From an uncultured Clostridia bacterium (GTDB taxonomy: Bacteria; Bacillota; Clostridia; Lachnospirales; CAG-274), in assembly GCA_947630725.1 (NCBI GenBank), contig CANRIS010000011.1, positions 1-64,000 of the forward strand: a DNA stretch of 64,000 bases. The letters are read 5' to 3'. Positions 7,916 through 15,792 of the stretch are shown one piece after another (position 1 is the first letter of the stretch; each line of letters begins with the position of its first letter). The position numbers and the translations under genes were made by a program. The notes beneath the pieces are model-generated. The model saw nothing but the letters and a program-made list of their open reading frames with translations, was not told the origin of the DNA and made no database searches.

Positions 7916-10009
7916 ATGGCTGATGAAAATATCCGGGACAAGATTCCGAACGAACCTGTCGGCTCAGAGGTGGGAGCGGCGGACTTCGGCAATAAAAATA
8001 TATCCCCGGATGGAATGAACAGACCTGTAAGGAAAAAAGCCGACACTGTCGGCAAAGACGGAAAGCCTGTTAAAAGAAAGCGGCCGATCGATGAAAACGG
8101 CAATCCTGTAAAAAGAAAACGACCTGTTGACGAAAACGGCAATCCTATAAAACGGAAACGACCCGTAGACGAGAATGGCAATCCTATAAAACGGAAAAGA
8201 GCTGTCGATGAGAATGGCAATCCTATAAAACGGAAACGACCTGTCGATGAAAACGGCAATCCGATAAAACAGGAACGACCCATAGACGAAAACGGCAGTT
8301 CCGTAAAGAGGAAACGACCTGTCGATGAAAACGGCAATCCTATAAAACGGAAAAGAGCTGTCGATGAGGACGGAAATCCGATAAAACGGGAACGGCCCGT
8401 AGACGAGGACGGAAATCCGATAAAAAGAAAACGGCCTGTTGACGAAAACGGCAATCCGATAAATAGAAAGCGGCCGGTTGATGAGGACGTAAATCCTATA
8501 AAAAGAAAGCGACCGGTCGATGAGAACGGCAATCCTATAAAACGGAAGCGTCCGGTCGATGAGAATGGCAATCCTATAAAACGGAAACGACCCGTAGACG
8601 AGAACGGTAATCCTATAAAAAGAAAGCGGCCTGTTGACGAAAACGGCAATCCAATAAAGAGAAAACGACCTGTCGATGAGAACGGCAATCCCATAAAAAG
8701 GAAAAGGCAGTCCGCAGGCGAGAGCGGCAGCCCGACAGACGGCGCAAGGCCACGCCCGATCGCTGAACAGGATATAACAAGAAAGAAAAGACCGCCGGAG
8801 AACCCGCCCGATACATATGCAAGACTTCGACCCACAGGAAAACACAGGAAAAAACATCCACAGGGAGAAAAAACAATGAGCGGCAATAATAATTCCGTAA
8901 ATCCCAAAAAACAGAATAACGACAAGAAGGAAGATTCAAGGGGTTGTATGTTTCCTATTTTTCTTATGCTTATTTGTATAGTTATTTTTGTGGTTTCTTT
9001 TACTGTGCTTGTGGGATTTATGCAGAACCACTCATTTAACGACCTTGTCAGCATAGCAAAGGGCGAGGGAATAAGCGAGGAGGCTACCGAGGAGGTCTCT
9101 GAGGACTCCAACTTTATCGACACCGACAATCTTCTCAGCAGAGAGACGGAACAGTTGTTCAACACTGAGAGAAGGGGAGTTATTTCGCAGATAAGCCTTG
9201 GCTCCAACACAATGAAAATATATGATATCGAAAGCGAAACGTCTGTGCTGCTTTCGTTCAACAACAGTACCGAATTTACAAACGAAAACGATATAGGAAT
9301 AACAGTAAACAAAATTGACGAAGGCGATCTCGTTGTTTTTGTGTATGACGAAAACAGAGTCCTTCAGTCCGTAAAGCTTGATCCTGACGCCGAGGAGTAT
9401 ACCTCCTTGGCTGTCACGGTCAACAGCGGCAGAAAAATGATTAAAATAGGCGACAATGCCTTTAAATACAACGAAAACACGGTTTTCAGATATAAGGACA
9501 AGATACTCAGTCCTTCCGACATAACAGAGTTTGATATAATGACCGTTAAGGTAATTGATTATAATGCGTGGTCGGTAGTTATGGAAAGATCCCACGGCAC
9601 GCTTAAATTTGTCAACATCGAAAACATTCCCGGAGTCACCTATTCGGTTGACGAAGGCGATTTTAATACAATACCCGAAAACAGAGAAATTTTGCTCCCA
9701 GAGGGACTGCACAATATAATGGTTCAGGGGCCGTCTATATCGGACTACAGCAGCCAGTTTATAATAAAAGAAGGGACGGTTTCGGAGCTGAATCTGTCGG
9801 GAGTTCAGGTTCTCAGAGGCTCTCTTATAATTGATACCTATGCTACGGGAGCGGCGCTTTATGTGGACGGCGTTCAAAGAGATATAGGAAACCCTATGTT
9901 TCTGAATTATGGCTCTCACAGAGTGACGCTTACACGGCCTGACAATTCCGTAACGAAAAACATAGACATAAACAAAGAGCAGACGTACCTCAGTATAAAT
10001 TTTGAATAA
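7916..10009 (+). CDS. Membrane protein with 13-residue charged repeats and PEGA-like C-terminus
   Basis: A 697-residue single-pass membrane protein. Residues 45-265 are seventeen 13-residue repeats, consensus VDENGNPIKRKRP (the first is degenerate), strongly basic with a regular acidic patch. A Pro/Lys-rich linker leads to one transmembrane helix at about 345-368 with no signal peptide, so the repeats should be cytoplasmic and residues 369-697 outside. The outer part has a beta-rich domain and ends (629-697) in a PEGA-like repeat (GSLIIDTYATGAALYVDG). The start uses AGAGGTG before ATG. A strong terminator follows. Function is unknown; RNA, DNA or membrane phosphate binding by the repeats and cell-envelope contact by the PEGA part are inferences. 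Confidence 0.85.
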   Translation: MADENIRDKIPNEPVGSEVGAADFGNKNISPDGMNRPVRKKADTVGKDGKPVKRKRPIDENGNPVKRKRPVDENGNPIKRKRPVDENGNPIKRKRAVDENGNPIKRKRPVDENGNPIKQERPIDENGSSVKRKRPVDENGNPIKRKRAVDEDGNPIKRERPVDEDGNPIKRKRPVDENGNPINRKRPVDEDVNPIKRKRPVDENGNPIKRKRPVDENGNPIKRKRPVDENGNPIKRKRPVDENGNPIKRKRPVDENGNPIKRKRQSAGESGSPTDGARPRPIAEQDITRKKRPPENPPDTYARLRPTGKHRKKHPQGEKTMSGNNNSVNPKKQNNDKKEDSRGCMFPIFLMLICIVIFVVSFTVLVGFMQNHSFNDLVSIAKGEGISEEATEEVSEDSNFIDTDNLLSRETEQLFNTERRGVISQISLGSNTMKIYDIESETSVLLSFNNSTEFTNENDIGITVNKIDEGDLVVFVYDENRVLQSVKLDPDAEEYTSLAVTVNSGRKMIKIGDNAFKYNENTVFRYKDKILSPSDITEFDIMTVKVIDYNAWSVVMERSHGTLKFVNIENIPGVTYSVDEGDFNTIPENREILLPEGLHNIMVQGPSISDYSSQFIIKEGTVSELNLSGVQVLRGSLIIDTYATGAALYVDGVQRDIGNPMFLNYGSHRVTLTRPDNSVTKNIDINKEQTYLSINFE
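8048..8710 (+). repeat. Seventeen 39-bp coding repeats
   Basis: In-frame tandem units of 39 bp, each encoding 13 residues. They differ mostly by synonymous changes plus a few replacements (KQERP, INRKRP, EDVNP). The mixture of exact and diverged neighbours indicates past unequal exchange and makes copy number likely to vary between strains. Confidence 0.95.
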
Positions 10010-10048
10010 AGCACGCTTGGCAGACAGACCGAGAGTGCTTATTTTTTT
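10009..10048 (+). terminator. Terminator of repeat-rich membrane protein
   Basis: AAGCAC/GTGCTT arms, extended by inner pairs, followed by A and seven T. It begins at the stop codon of the upstream gene. Confidence 0.85.
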
Positions 10049-10089
10049 GTTCTCTTTTTTTCTGCTATAAATAAAAATGTAAAATTAAC

Positions 10090-10118
10090 TTGACATTTAT
10101 TTCGACGTATGATATTAT
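10090..10118 (+). promoter_or_regulatory. Sigma-A promoter of the XRE regulator
   Basis: TTGACA (10090-10095), a 17-base spacer and TATTAT (10113-10118): a perfect -35 and near-consensus -10. The start site would fall next to the inverted repeat at 10123-10142. Confidence 0.8.
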
Positions 10119-10122
10119 GATG

Positions 10123-10142
10123 ATGTAAAGTATATTTTACAT
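10123..10142. promoter_or_regulatory. Palindromic operator, likely autoregulatory
   Basis: ATGTAAA and TTTACAT arms (7 bp, perfect) around a 6-base AT-rich centre, covering the predicted transcription start of the XRE gene. The placement suits repression by the encoded regulator; that the regulator binds here is inference. Confidence 0.65.
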
Positions 10143-10173
10143 TTTCGTTTTGAGTTATGAAAGGAGGGATAGA

Positions 10174-10371
10174 TTGAAAAACCGCATAAGACAGTTCAGA
10201 AAAATGAAAGGTATAAAGCAGGAGGAGCTTGCGGAGGCTGTGGGCGTGACCCGACAGACAATTATTTCACTGGAAAACGGCAGATATAACGCCTCGCTGA
10301 ATCTGGCGTTCAGGCTGTCCGAATATTTTGACACAACCATTGAGGAGCTTTTTATATTTGAGGAGGAATAA
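10174..10371 (+). CDS. XRE-family transcriptional regulator
   Basis: A 65-residue stand-alone helix-turn-helix repressor of the Cro/C1 type. The start is TTG at 10174, seven bases after AAAGGAGGG, giving MKNRIRQFRKMKGIKQEEL, the usual N-terminus of this compact family; an in-frame TTG 24 bases upstream has no ribosome binding site. The HTH spans about residues 11-40 (QEELAEAVGVTRQTIISLE) and the protein ends in the acidic FEEE typical of the group. It is followed after one base by a small membrane protein, a recurrent pairing in Firmicutes. The promoter and palindrome upstream point to autoregulation. Confidence 0.92.
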   Translation: MKNRIRQFRKMKGIKQEELAEAVGVTRQTIISLENGRYNASLNLAFRLSEYFDTTIEELFIFEEE

Positions 10372-10372
10372 A

Positions 10373-10789
10373 ATGGATTATAAGAAAAAATTCAGAAAAA
10401 GAATATATTTGATGGCTGCCTATGTAGTGATAGGGGTTTTGATAGTGTTATCGGGATTTATGAACATATGCAGATCGGATGTTTTTATTACCATAGGGTT
10501 TGCGCTGGCTTTTTCGGGAGCGTTCAATATGATACGCCTTTTGAAAATTTATAAGGACGAAGAAAAGCTGAAGGCTCTTGGCATAAAAGAAACAGACGAA
10601 AGAAATATTATGATTGCCGAAAAATCAAGAAGCTGGGCTTTGGCAACATATATTGTCATGTGTTCGGTGGCTATGTATTTTATGTATGCGACAGGCAGAG
10701 ACGATGTGGGTTATATTTTGGCTATGAATGTATGCGGATTGTTAGTAATATATCTTATTTGTTATTTTATTGTTAAAAGAAAATACTGA
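10373..10789 (+). CDS. Small integral membrane protein, DUF2178-like
   Basis: A 138-residue protein encoded immediately after the XRE regulator. ATG 10373 follows GAGGAGGAATAAA, inside the end of the regulator gene, so the two are translationally coupled. Two N-terminal transmembrane helices (about 12-30 and 38-55), a cytoplasmic charged loop with the conserved-looking KETDERNIMIAEKSRSWA segment, then two more helices. The ERN-I-x-x-K-S-x loop and four-helix plan resemble the DUF2178 family, usually next to such regulators. Function unknown; membrane stress sensing with the regulator is inference. Confidence 0.75.
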   Translation: MDYKKKFRKRIYLMAAYVVIGVLIVLSGFMNICRSDVFITIGFALAFSGAFNMIRLLKIYKDEEKLKALGIKETDERNIMIAEKSRSWALATYIVMCSVAMYFMYATGRDDVGYILAMNVCGLLVIYLICYFIVKRKY

Positions 10790-10849
10790 TATATATGGAC
10801 ATTTATTGCTATTAGCGCAGCCGCCCCGATTTGCCTTGATTTTTACGCA

Positions 10850-11450
10850 AAAAAACGAATTATACTATGTGACGGCAGGAAAAGCCACATATGCAGAATA
10901 TCTAAAGGAAAATTTATATGCCTACAGGGATAGGCAAAGGTGTTTTTTATGTGGAAAAATGAATTATCCCATGGTACGGCAGGAAAAGCCGTATATGCAG
11001 AATATCTAAAGGAAAATTTATATGCCGACAGGGATGTGCAAAGGTGTTTTTTATGTGGGAAAAATGAATTATCCCATGGTACGGCAGAAAAAGCCACATA
11101 TACAGAATATCCGAGGGAAAATCTATGTACCGACAAGGATAGGCAAAGAGGGCTTTCTTGCGGAAAATCTGATTATACTATGAGACATCAGGAAAAGCCG
11201 TATGCAGAATATACAAGGGAAAATCCATATAACGATGAGGATAAGCAAAAGTATTTTTCTTGCGGAAAATCTGATTATACTATGAGACATCAGGAAAAGC
11301 CACATATACAGAATATTCGAGAGAAAATCTATGTACCGACAAGGATAGGCAAAGAGGGCTTTCTTGCGGAAAATCTGATTATACTATGTGATGGCAGAAA
11401 AAGCCGTATGCAGAATATCCGAGGGAAAATTTATATACCGACAGAAAGGG
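10850..11450 (+). repeat. About six tandem units of 102-105 bp
   Basis: Six consecutive copies share GGCAGGAAAAGCC, TATGCAGAATAT, GGGAAAAT and CGACA-GGATAGGCAAA segments. Spacings between equivalent points are 104, 105, 104, 102 and 104 bases. A long frame crosses copies 2-6 (encoding Cys-Gly-Lys and Glu-Tyr-x-x-Glu-Asn blocks), but indels change the frame between copies and there is no ribosome binding site. I treat it as a non-coding minisatellite, possibly derived from a coding repeat. Confidence 0.85.
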
Positions 11451-11465
11451 CGGAAGAAAGATATA

Positions 11466-11505
11466 AACAGGCTGCTGTAATTTTTATATATTACGGCAGC
11501 CTGTT
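11466..11505. terminator. Long bidirectional hairpin
   Basis: AACAGGCTGC (11466-11475) pairs with GCAGCCTGTT (11496-11505), with GTAA/TTAC extending the stem inside. Both flanks are T-rich only moderately. It lies between the tandem repeats and the convergent AGCS gene and probably terminates transcription from one or both sides. Confidence 0.65.
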
Positions 11506-11564
11506 GTATTTTATGTATTTATGTATTTATAAATTTATGTATTTTGTGTATAATAGCCTGCTTG

Positions 11565-13067
11565 TTATTCTGCTCCGTGCTTTACGGCATCTGCGTGTTC
11601 AGCCTGTATGTCGGGAAATGCTGAAAGCATGGGCTCTATATCTTTGCCTTTTATCTTTCTGTCAACATAATTCTTTGTGATTGCCGCAACTAAGGGCGAA
11701 AGGGCAAGTACGCCGATAAGGTTGGGGATAGCCATAAGGCCGTTCAGTGTGTCGGCGATATCCCAAGCAAGGTTCGGGCTCATTACTGCTCCGCCGAATA
11801 TGGCGAGAACGAATATGACCCTATATACCATAACGGCTTTTTCCTTGAAAAGGAACTCGCAGGCCTTTGAACCGTAGTGGCTCCAGCCGAGAACCGTTGA
11901 AAAAGCGAAAAGAGCTATGGCAACGGCAACAAAGGCAGAGCCGAGCTTTCCGAACTGATTGCTGAAAGCGAGACTGACAAGGTTTGATTCTGTAACTTTA
12001 ATTCCGTTGAAAACCTCATTGGCAACGCCTGTTTCGAGATCGATAAGACCCGATGCAAGAACGGTAAACGCCGTAAGGGTGCAGACAATGATTGTGTCGG
12101 CAAAAACCTCAAATATACCCCACATACCCTGTCTTACGGGTTCCTTTACGTTTGAGTTTGAGTGTACCATAACCGAGGAGCCGAGACCTGCCTCGTTTGA
12201 GAAAACGCCTCTCTTCATTCCGAGTACGACAGCCTGCTTTATTCCAAAGCCGACAATACCGCCGCCGACTGCCTTCATACCGAAGGCTCCCTTGAAAATA
12301 GATAAAAATACGGCGGGAACGTATGTAATATGAGTAATAAATATGATTATGCTGCCCACTATATAGATGACTACCATAAAGGGAACGATTTTTTCGGTTA
12401 CCGAGGCGATTCTTTTAAGTCCGCCGACAATAACGAGACCGGCAAGTATAAGAACGACAACGCCTGTTACCCATGTGGGAAGTCCGAAGGCTGTGTGCAT
12501 ATTTCCTGCGATTGAATTGACCTGAGTCATATTTCCTATTCCGAAAGATGCAAGGAAACAGAAAATCGAGAAAAGAACGGCAAGAACTCCGCCGATAAGC
12601 TTGCAGCCTTTTTTAGAGCCCAGACCGTCACGAAGATAATACATTGCTCCGCCCGACCATTCGTCATTTGCGTTTTTGCGGCGGTAGAAAATACCGAGGA
12701 CATTTTCGGAAAAGTTTGTCATCATTGAAAAAATGGCAATTGCCCACATCCAGAAAACTGCTCCGGGGCCGCCTGCAACGATAGCGCCTGCAACGCCTAC
12801 TATGTTGCCCGTGCCTACCGTAGCGGCAAGAGCCGTACACAGACTCTGAAATTGTGAGATCGACTTGTCCTTTGTGTGTCCCAATACCTCTTTGTCGCTG
12901 AAAATAGCGCCTATGGTGTTTTTGATCCAATGACCTAACCTCGTGAACTGAAATACGCCTGTCAGTACAGTCATTAGAATACCCGTTACTCCCATAAGAA
13001 CCAGCATGGGAGGTCCCCATACAAAGCTGTTTATGGCGGAGTTGACAGCGGTAACAATCTGAATCAT
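11565..13067 (-). CDS. Sodium:alanine (AGCS) symporter
   Basis: A 500-residue Na+-coupled alanine/glycine importer of the AlsT/DagA/GlyP family. ATG 13067 follows GAGAGGAGAAGAGG; an upstream in-frame extension of 43 codons has no ribosome binding site. The family signature GTGNIVGVAGAI is near residue 98, followed by GGPGAVFWMW and, further on, GVFSNEAGLGSS, a hallmark motif of AGCS proteins. About 10-11 membrane helices are visible. It stands alone on the minus strand. Its 5' region contains a hairpin near 13145-13158 and, 284 bases upstream, a complete four-way-junction element. Confidence 0.95.
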   Translation of the reverse strand: MIQIVTAVNSAINSFVWGPPMLVLMGVTGILMTVLTGVFQFTRLGHWIKNTIGAIFSDKEVLGHTKDKSISQFQSLCTALAATVGTGNIVGVAGAIVAGGPGAVFWMWAIAIFSMMTNFSENVLGIFYRRKNANDEWSGGAMYYLRDGLGSKKGCKLIGGVLAVLFSIFCFLASFGIGNMTQVNSIAGNMHTAFGLPTWVTGVVVLILAGLVIVGGLKRIASVTEKIVPFMVVIYIVGSIIIFITHITYVPAVFLSIFKGAFGMKAVGGGIVGFGIKQAVVLGMKRGVFSNEAGLGSSVMVHSNSNVKEPVRQGMWGIFEVFADTIIVCTLTAFTVLASGLIDLETGVANEVFNGIKVTESNLVSLAFSNQFGKLGSAFVAVAIALFAFSTVLGWSHYGSKACEFLFKEKAVMVYRVIFVLAIFGGAVMSPNLAWDIADTLNGLMAIPNLIGVLALSPLVAAITKNYVDRKIKGKDIEPMLSAFPDIQAEHADAVKHGAE

Positions 13068-13504
13068 AATAACCTCTTCTCCTCTCGTGTTTTGTATATT
13101 AATATCATAGGCAAAAAAAATGGAACTCCTTGACCGGAATCCCACATCTTTGTGGCTTGACTTGTTAATTATAGCACAGAATTTTTTTAAACGCAACAGT
13201 TTTTTGAGTATTTTCCGTAAAAATATGCAAAAATTAATATATATATGCAGTATTCATAAGCTTTGTGACAGTTTGCATATGACGAATAAAGTCGATTTAT
13301 TTTTTATCAGTTGTCAATGATATTCGCACTCCGCTTACGCTGCGCGCTCATAACCGACAGCTTCTGACGAAGCCTTTGTATTCGGATGGGAGCTTGCATC
13401 TCCCACCGAATACAATAGTAAGTACCCGCCGCCTAAAGAGGCGGGTACTTACTTGTCGGTTAAATATACTCCTGTTTTTTATTTTGCTGTGACAGGCTGT
13501 TTGT
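13068..13504. other. Leader region of the AGCS symporter
   Basis: No gene. Contents: a CCACA/TGTGG hairpin near 13145, AT-rich DNA (13200-13318), a GC-rich segment with GCGTAAGC (13321-13350), and the junction element at 13351-13462. Confidence 0.6.
13351..13462 (-). repeat. Four-way-junction element upstream of AGCS symporter
   Basis: A closing stem of 9 bp (13351-13359 with 13454-13462, TAACCGACA/TGTCGGTTA) encloses three perfect hairpins laid end to end: GCTTC/GAAGC (13360-13373), TTGTATTCGG/CCGAATACAA with an inner GGGAG/CTCCC (13376-13415), and a 14-bp stem (13417-13430 with 13440-13453). Only a few junction bases are unpaired. The architecture matches the maeB and sstT leader elements although the sequence is unrelated. 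The closing-stem 14-mer TAACCGACAAGTAA recurs at 18205, 18356 and 59564. Confidence 0.85.
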
Positions 13505-14779
13505 TTATGAAAGGGAAAATTTCAGAAGCCTGTATTTTCCGAAGGTGTATTTTGATACGGATATTTTGGATTTTCCCATGTATGAACGTCTTTGGAATAT
13601 TTCTGCAAGAGAGGCGTCTCCCTGAGAGGTGTCGAAAAGAATTTCTCCCGAAGAGGAGCTTTCGGAAAGTCTTGAAAATACCTGCTCCAAAGCGTAGGGA
13701 GAATCGGCAAAAAGCTCATAGTGCATATAATAGCTGTTTGAATCAAGCTCCTCGGCAGGTGTAAAGGGCAGCTTGTCGAAGGTGTGATTTATTGATATTA
13801 CGGAATAGGGGACGTTGAAGTAAAAAAGACCGTAGCCCCTGTCTTTGTCGTCTATTCCATCGTCAAACGTGCAGTCCGTAAAGTAGTGGACGTTGTTTAT
13901 GACAATATAGTTGAGACTATGCTCCTCGCCGTTTGCTGTGCAGGTCAGCCTTCCGCTTTCAAAGCCCGAAAGACCGCAGAGCAGGTTGAATGCATCGGTG
14001 TATGCCTGACAGTTGCCTCTGCCGAGAACCAGACCTCCATAGCAGTTTATTATATCCTCCATGGAAGAGTCCTTTGTGTAGGTTATGGAGCCGCAGACGT
14101 AGTTGTGTATGGCAAGCTCCTTTTCGTAGTCGGAAATATCCTTTGGCAGAGTGGCAAGAAATCCCCTTGCGCATTCAAGAGCCAATCTTTGTTTTTCATT
14201 GAGGGAGTTTTCGTTTCCGTCTCTTACGGCTTCGAGTATATCGTGAGAATAGGTGTAGGTAAAGCCATAGCCCGTCAGAACGGTATCGTCATTGAAATCA
14301 GGCATAGTATAGATAATTGCAGAGGTAATGTCGTTTGTGCTCATCAGGGTATCGGGCTCAAAAACAAGCTCCTTTGGAGCCTCAAAAAAGACAAAGCGAT
14401 AGCCCCTTTTGATACATATATCCATATATTCCTTCCACTGCAAGGCGGTTTCTATCCTTTTAACTCCGTTAAAGCTAAGGTCATTGGGGGAAAGATTTTT
14501 GTCGGTGAGATCATATCTGGCCTCAAAATCGGACAGAAATTTTTCGCCGCCGTCTGTTGTGTCGGAGGAAATGTCCGCATTGTTCATATTATCCGTATTG
14601 TCCGTGTCGTTTGTATTGTCCGTATTGTCCGTTTCGGCTTCGGTTTTGGACAGAGAAACATCATCGGAGGGATAAGAGGGATAATTGTGCGTCTCCTTCA
14701 GTGGGATCATCGTATTTTCGACCGCAAAAACTGCGGTAAGCACTATAAGTAAAAAAACAATAAGCTTTAATATTTTCAT
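13505..14779 (-). CDS. Exported transglutaminase-like protein
   Basis: A 424-residue protein with an N-terminal hydrophobic segment (residues 4-20) that should act as signal peptide or anchor. Residues about 44-75 are a low-complexity linker of Asp, Asn and Thr. The C-terminal half carries the transglutaminase-like papain fold: Cys in GRGNCQAYTDAF, His in GEEHSLNYI and Asp in HYFTDCTFDDG form the expected triad, with the GxCxxY-type Cys motif of bacterial members. Such proteins in Clostridia are often cell-surface proteases or cross-linkers; substrate unknown. It lies 38 bases downstream of the dnaI-like gene on the same strand and may be the last gene of that operon. Confidence 0.88.
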   Translation of the reverse strand: MKILKLIVFLLIVLTAVFAVENTMIPLKETHNYPSYPSDDVSLSKTEAETDNTDNTNDTDNTDNMNNADISSDTTDGGEKFLSDFEARYDLTDKNLSPNDLSFNGVKRIETALQWKEYMDICIKRGYRFVFFEAPKELVFEPDTLMSTNDITSAIIYTMPDFNDDTVLTGYGFTYTYSHDILEAVRDGNENSLNEKQRLALECARGFLATLPKDISDYEKELAIHNYVCGSITYTKDSSMEDIINCYGGLVLGRGNCQAYTDAFNLLCGLSGFESGRLTCTANGEEHSLNYIVINNVHYFTDCTFDDGIDDKDRGYGLFYFNVPYSVISINHTFDKLPFTPAEELDSNSYYMHYELFADSPYALEQVFSRLSESSSSGEILFDTSQGDASLAEIFQRRSYMGKSKISVSKYTFGKYRLLKFSLS

Positions 14780-14817
14780 AATACAGTATAAGCGGCATAA
14801 TGGGCTTTTATGCGGAT

Positions 14818-15792
14818 TCAGCTTCTTTTTCTTTTAAGGATCCTTATATCCTCGCCGAAAAATGGTATTATTTTGTATTCTCCCATAATGCGGGAAAATA
14901 TCCTTTCGGAGTAGGTCTGTTTTATATCCGTCATTGATAGATTTGTGGATATTATTGTGGGCTTTCGGCTTGTGAGACGATAGTTGAGCAGATTGAAAAA
15001 TTCCGCATTGGCGGCTGAATTTATGTTTTCTGCGCCGAGATCGTCAATTATGAGCAGGGAGCAGCCTAATACGCTGTTTTTGTATTCGTCATCGGTTTCT
15101 CTGCCAAATCGCCTGTTCAGCAGTCTGTCAAAAAGCATAAATGCCGAGTCACATACAACATCGGTGTTTTTGTCAAGCAGCTCCTTTGCTATGGAGTGGC
15201 AGAGAAAGGACTTTCCCAGACCGGTATGTCCCGTAAAAAGGAGATTGCCGATTGGATTTTCGGCAAAGCTTTTGCATATGTTCAGCACATTTTCCATATA
15301 TTTGCGCACGGACGTCTTAAGCCTTGGGTCAGGGTCGTCAGAATAATATTCAAGTGAAAAGGACGAAAATGACTCACTGTCGTTTTCGCTTTTCAGAGAG
15401 GAGTCGCTATAGAGCTTTTGTCTCATGGCAGACTTAAAGCAGGAGCAAGGCTCATTTTCTATGAATCCTGTGTCACGGCAGAGAGGGCATTCGTATACGT
15501 CTTCAATATAATTTTCGGGATAGCCGTTTCGGAGCAGGAGGGAATTTTTTTTCGACAGCATATCGGAAATGCGATTCTTAAGCTTTTCGGTTTCGGATTT
15601 TCTTTTTTGTGTATCGGGATCCTGCATTATTTTAACAAGGCTTATATTAAAGCTCATAAGGCTTTCGTCTATGCTCTGTATTTCGGGTATGCGCGAATAT
15701 ATTTCTTCTCTGCGCATATCGGAGAGCCTGAGCGCTCTTGACTGCTTGTCACTGTATGTACGCATAATTTCACGATATAATTCAGGCGTCAT
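14818..15792 (-). CDS. DnaI/DnaC-like helicase loader ATPase
   Basis: AAA+ ATPase of 324 residues that should load replicative helicase during primosome assembly. A Cys cluster (CPLCRDTGF...CSC, about 102-120) forms a zinc-binding module as in DnaI-type loaders. Walker A is GHTGLGKS near residue 188, Walker B LLIIDDLGAE near 249, and sensor 1 IISTNLS near 280. It overlaps the upstream dnaD-like gene by 11 bases, typical of a helicase-loading operon in Clostridia. Not fused to a phage region, so it is the chromosomal loader. Confidence 0.93.
   Translation of the reverse strand: MTPELYREIMRTYSDKQSRALRLSDMRREEIYSRIPEIQSIDESLMSFNISLVKIMQDPDTQKRKSETEKLKNRISDMLSKKNSLLLRNGYPENYIEDVYECPLCRDTGFIENEPCSCFKSAMRQKLYSDSSLKSENDSESFSSFSLEYYSDDPDPRLKTSVRKYMENVLNICKSFAENPIGNLLFTGHTGLGKSFLCHSIAKELLDKNTDVVCDSAFMLFDRLLNRRFGRETDDEYKNSVLGCSLLIIDDLGAENINSAANAEFFNLLNYRLTSRKPTIISTNLSMTDIKQTYSERIFSRIMGEYKIIPFFGEDIRILKRKRS

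Noticed and set aside
8048..8710. CRISPR-like periodicity of 39 bp
   Set aside because: Units are contiguous with no unique spacers and are all in one open reading frame of a protein with clear domains.
7897..9312. Long minus-strand open frame of 471 codons
   Set aside because: It is the antisense shadow of the 39-bp repeats in the plus-strand gene, without a ribosome binding site.
10850..11450. CRISPR array or protein-coding repeat in the 104-bp tandem region
   Set aside because: Units are direct and contiguous without spacers; indels shift the frame and no ribosome binding site supports translation.
13068..13200. Glycine riboswitch or T-box before the AGCS symporter
   Set aside because: I could not find the conserved glycine-aptamer or T-box core; only a short hairpin is visible.
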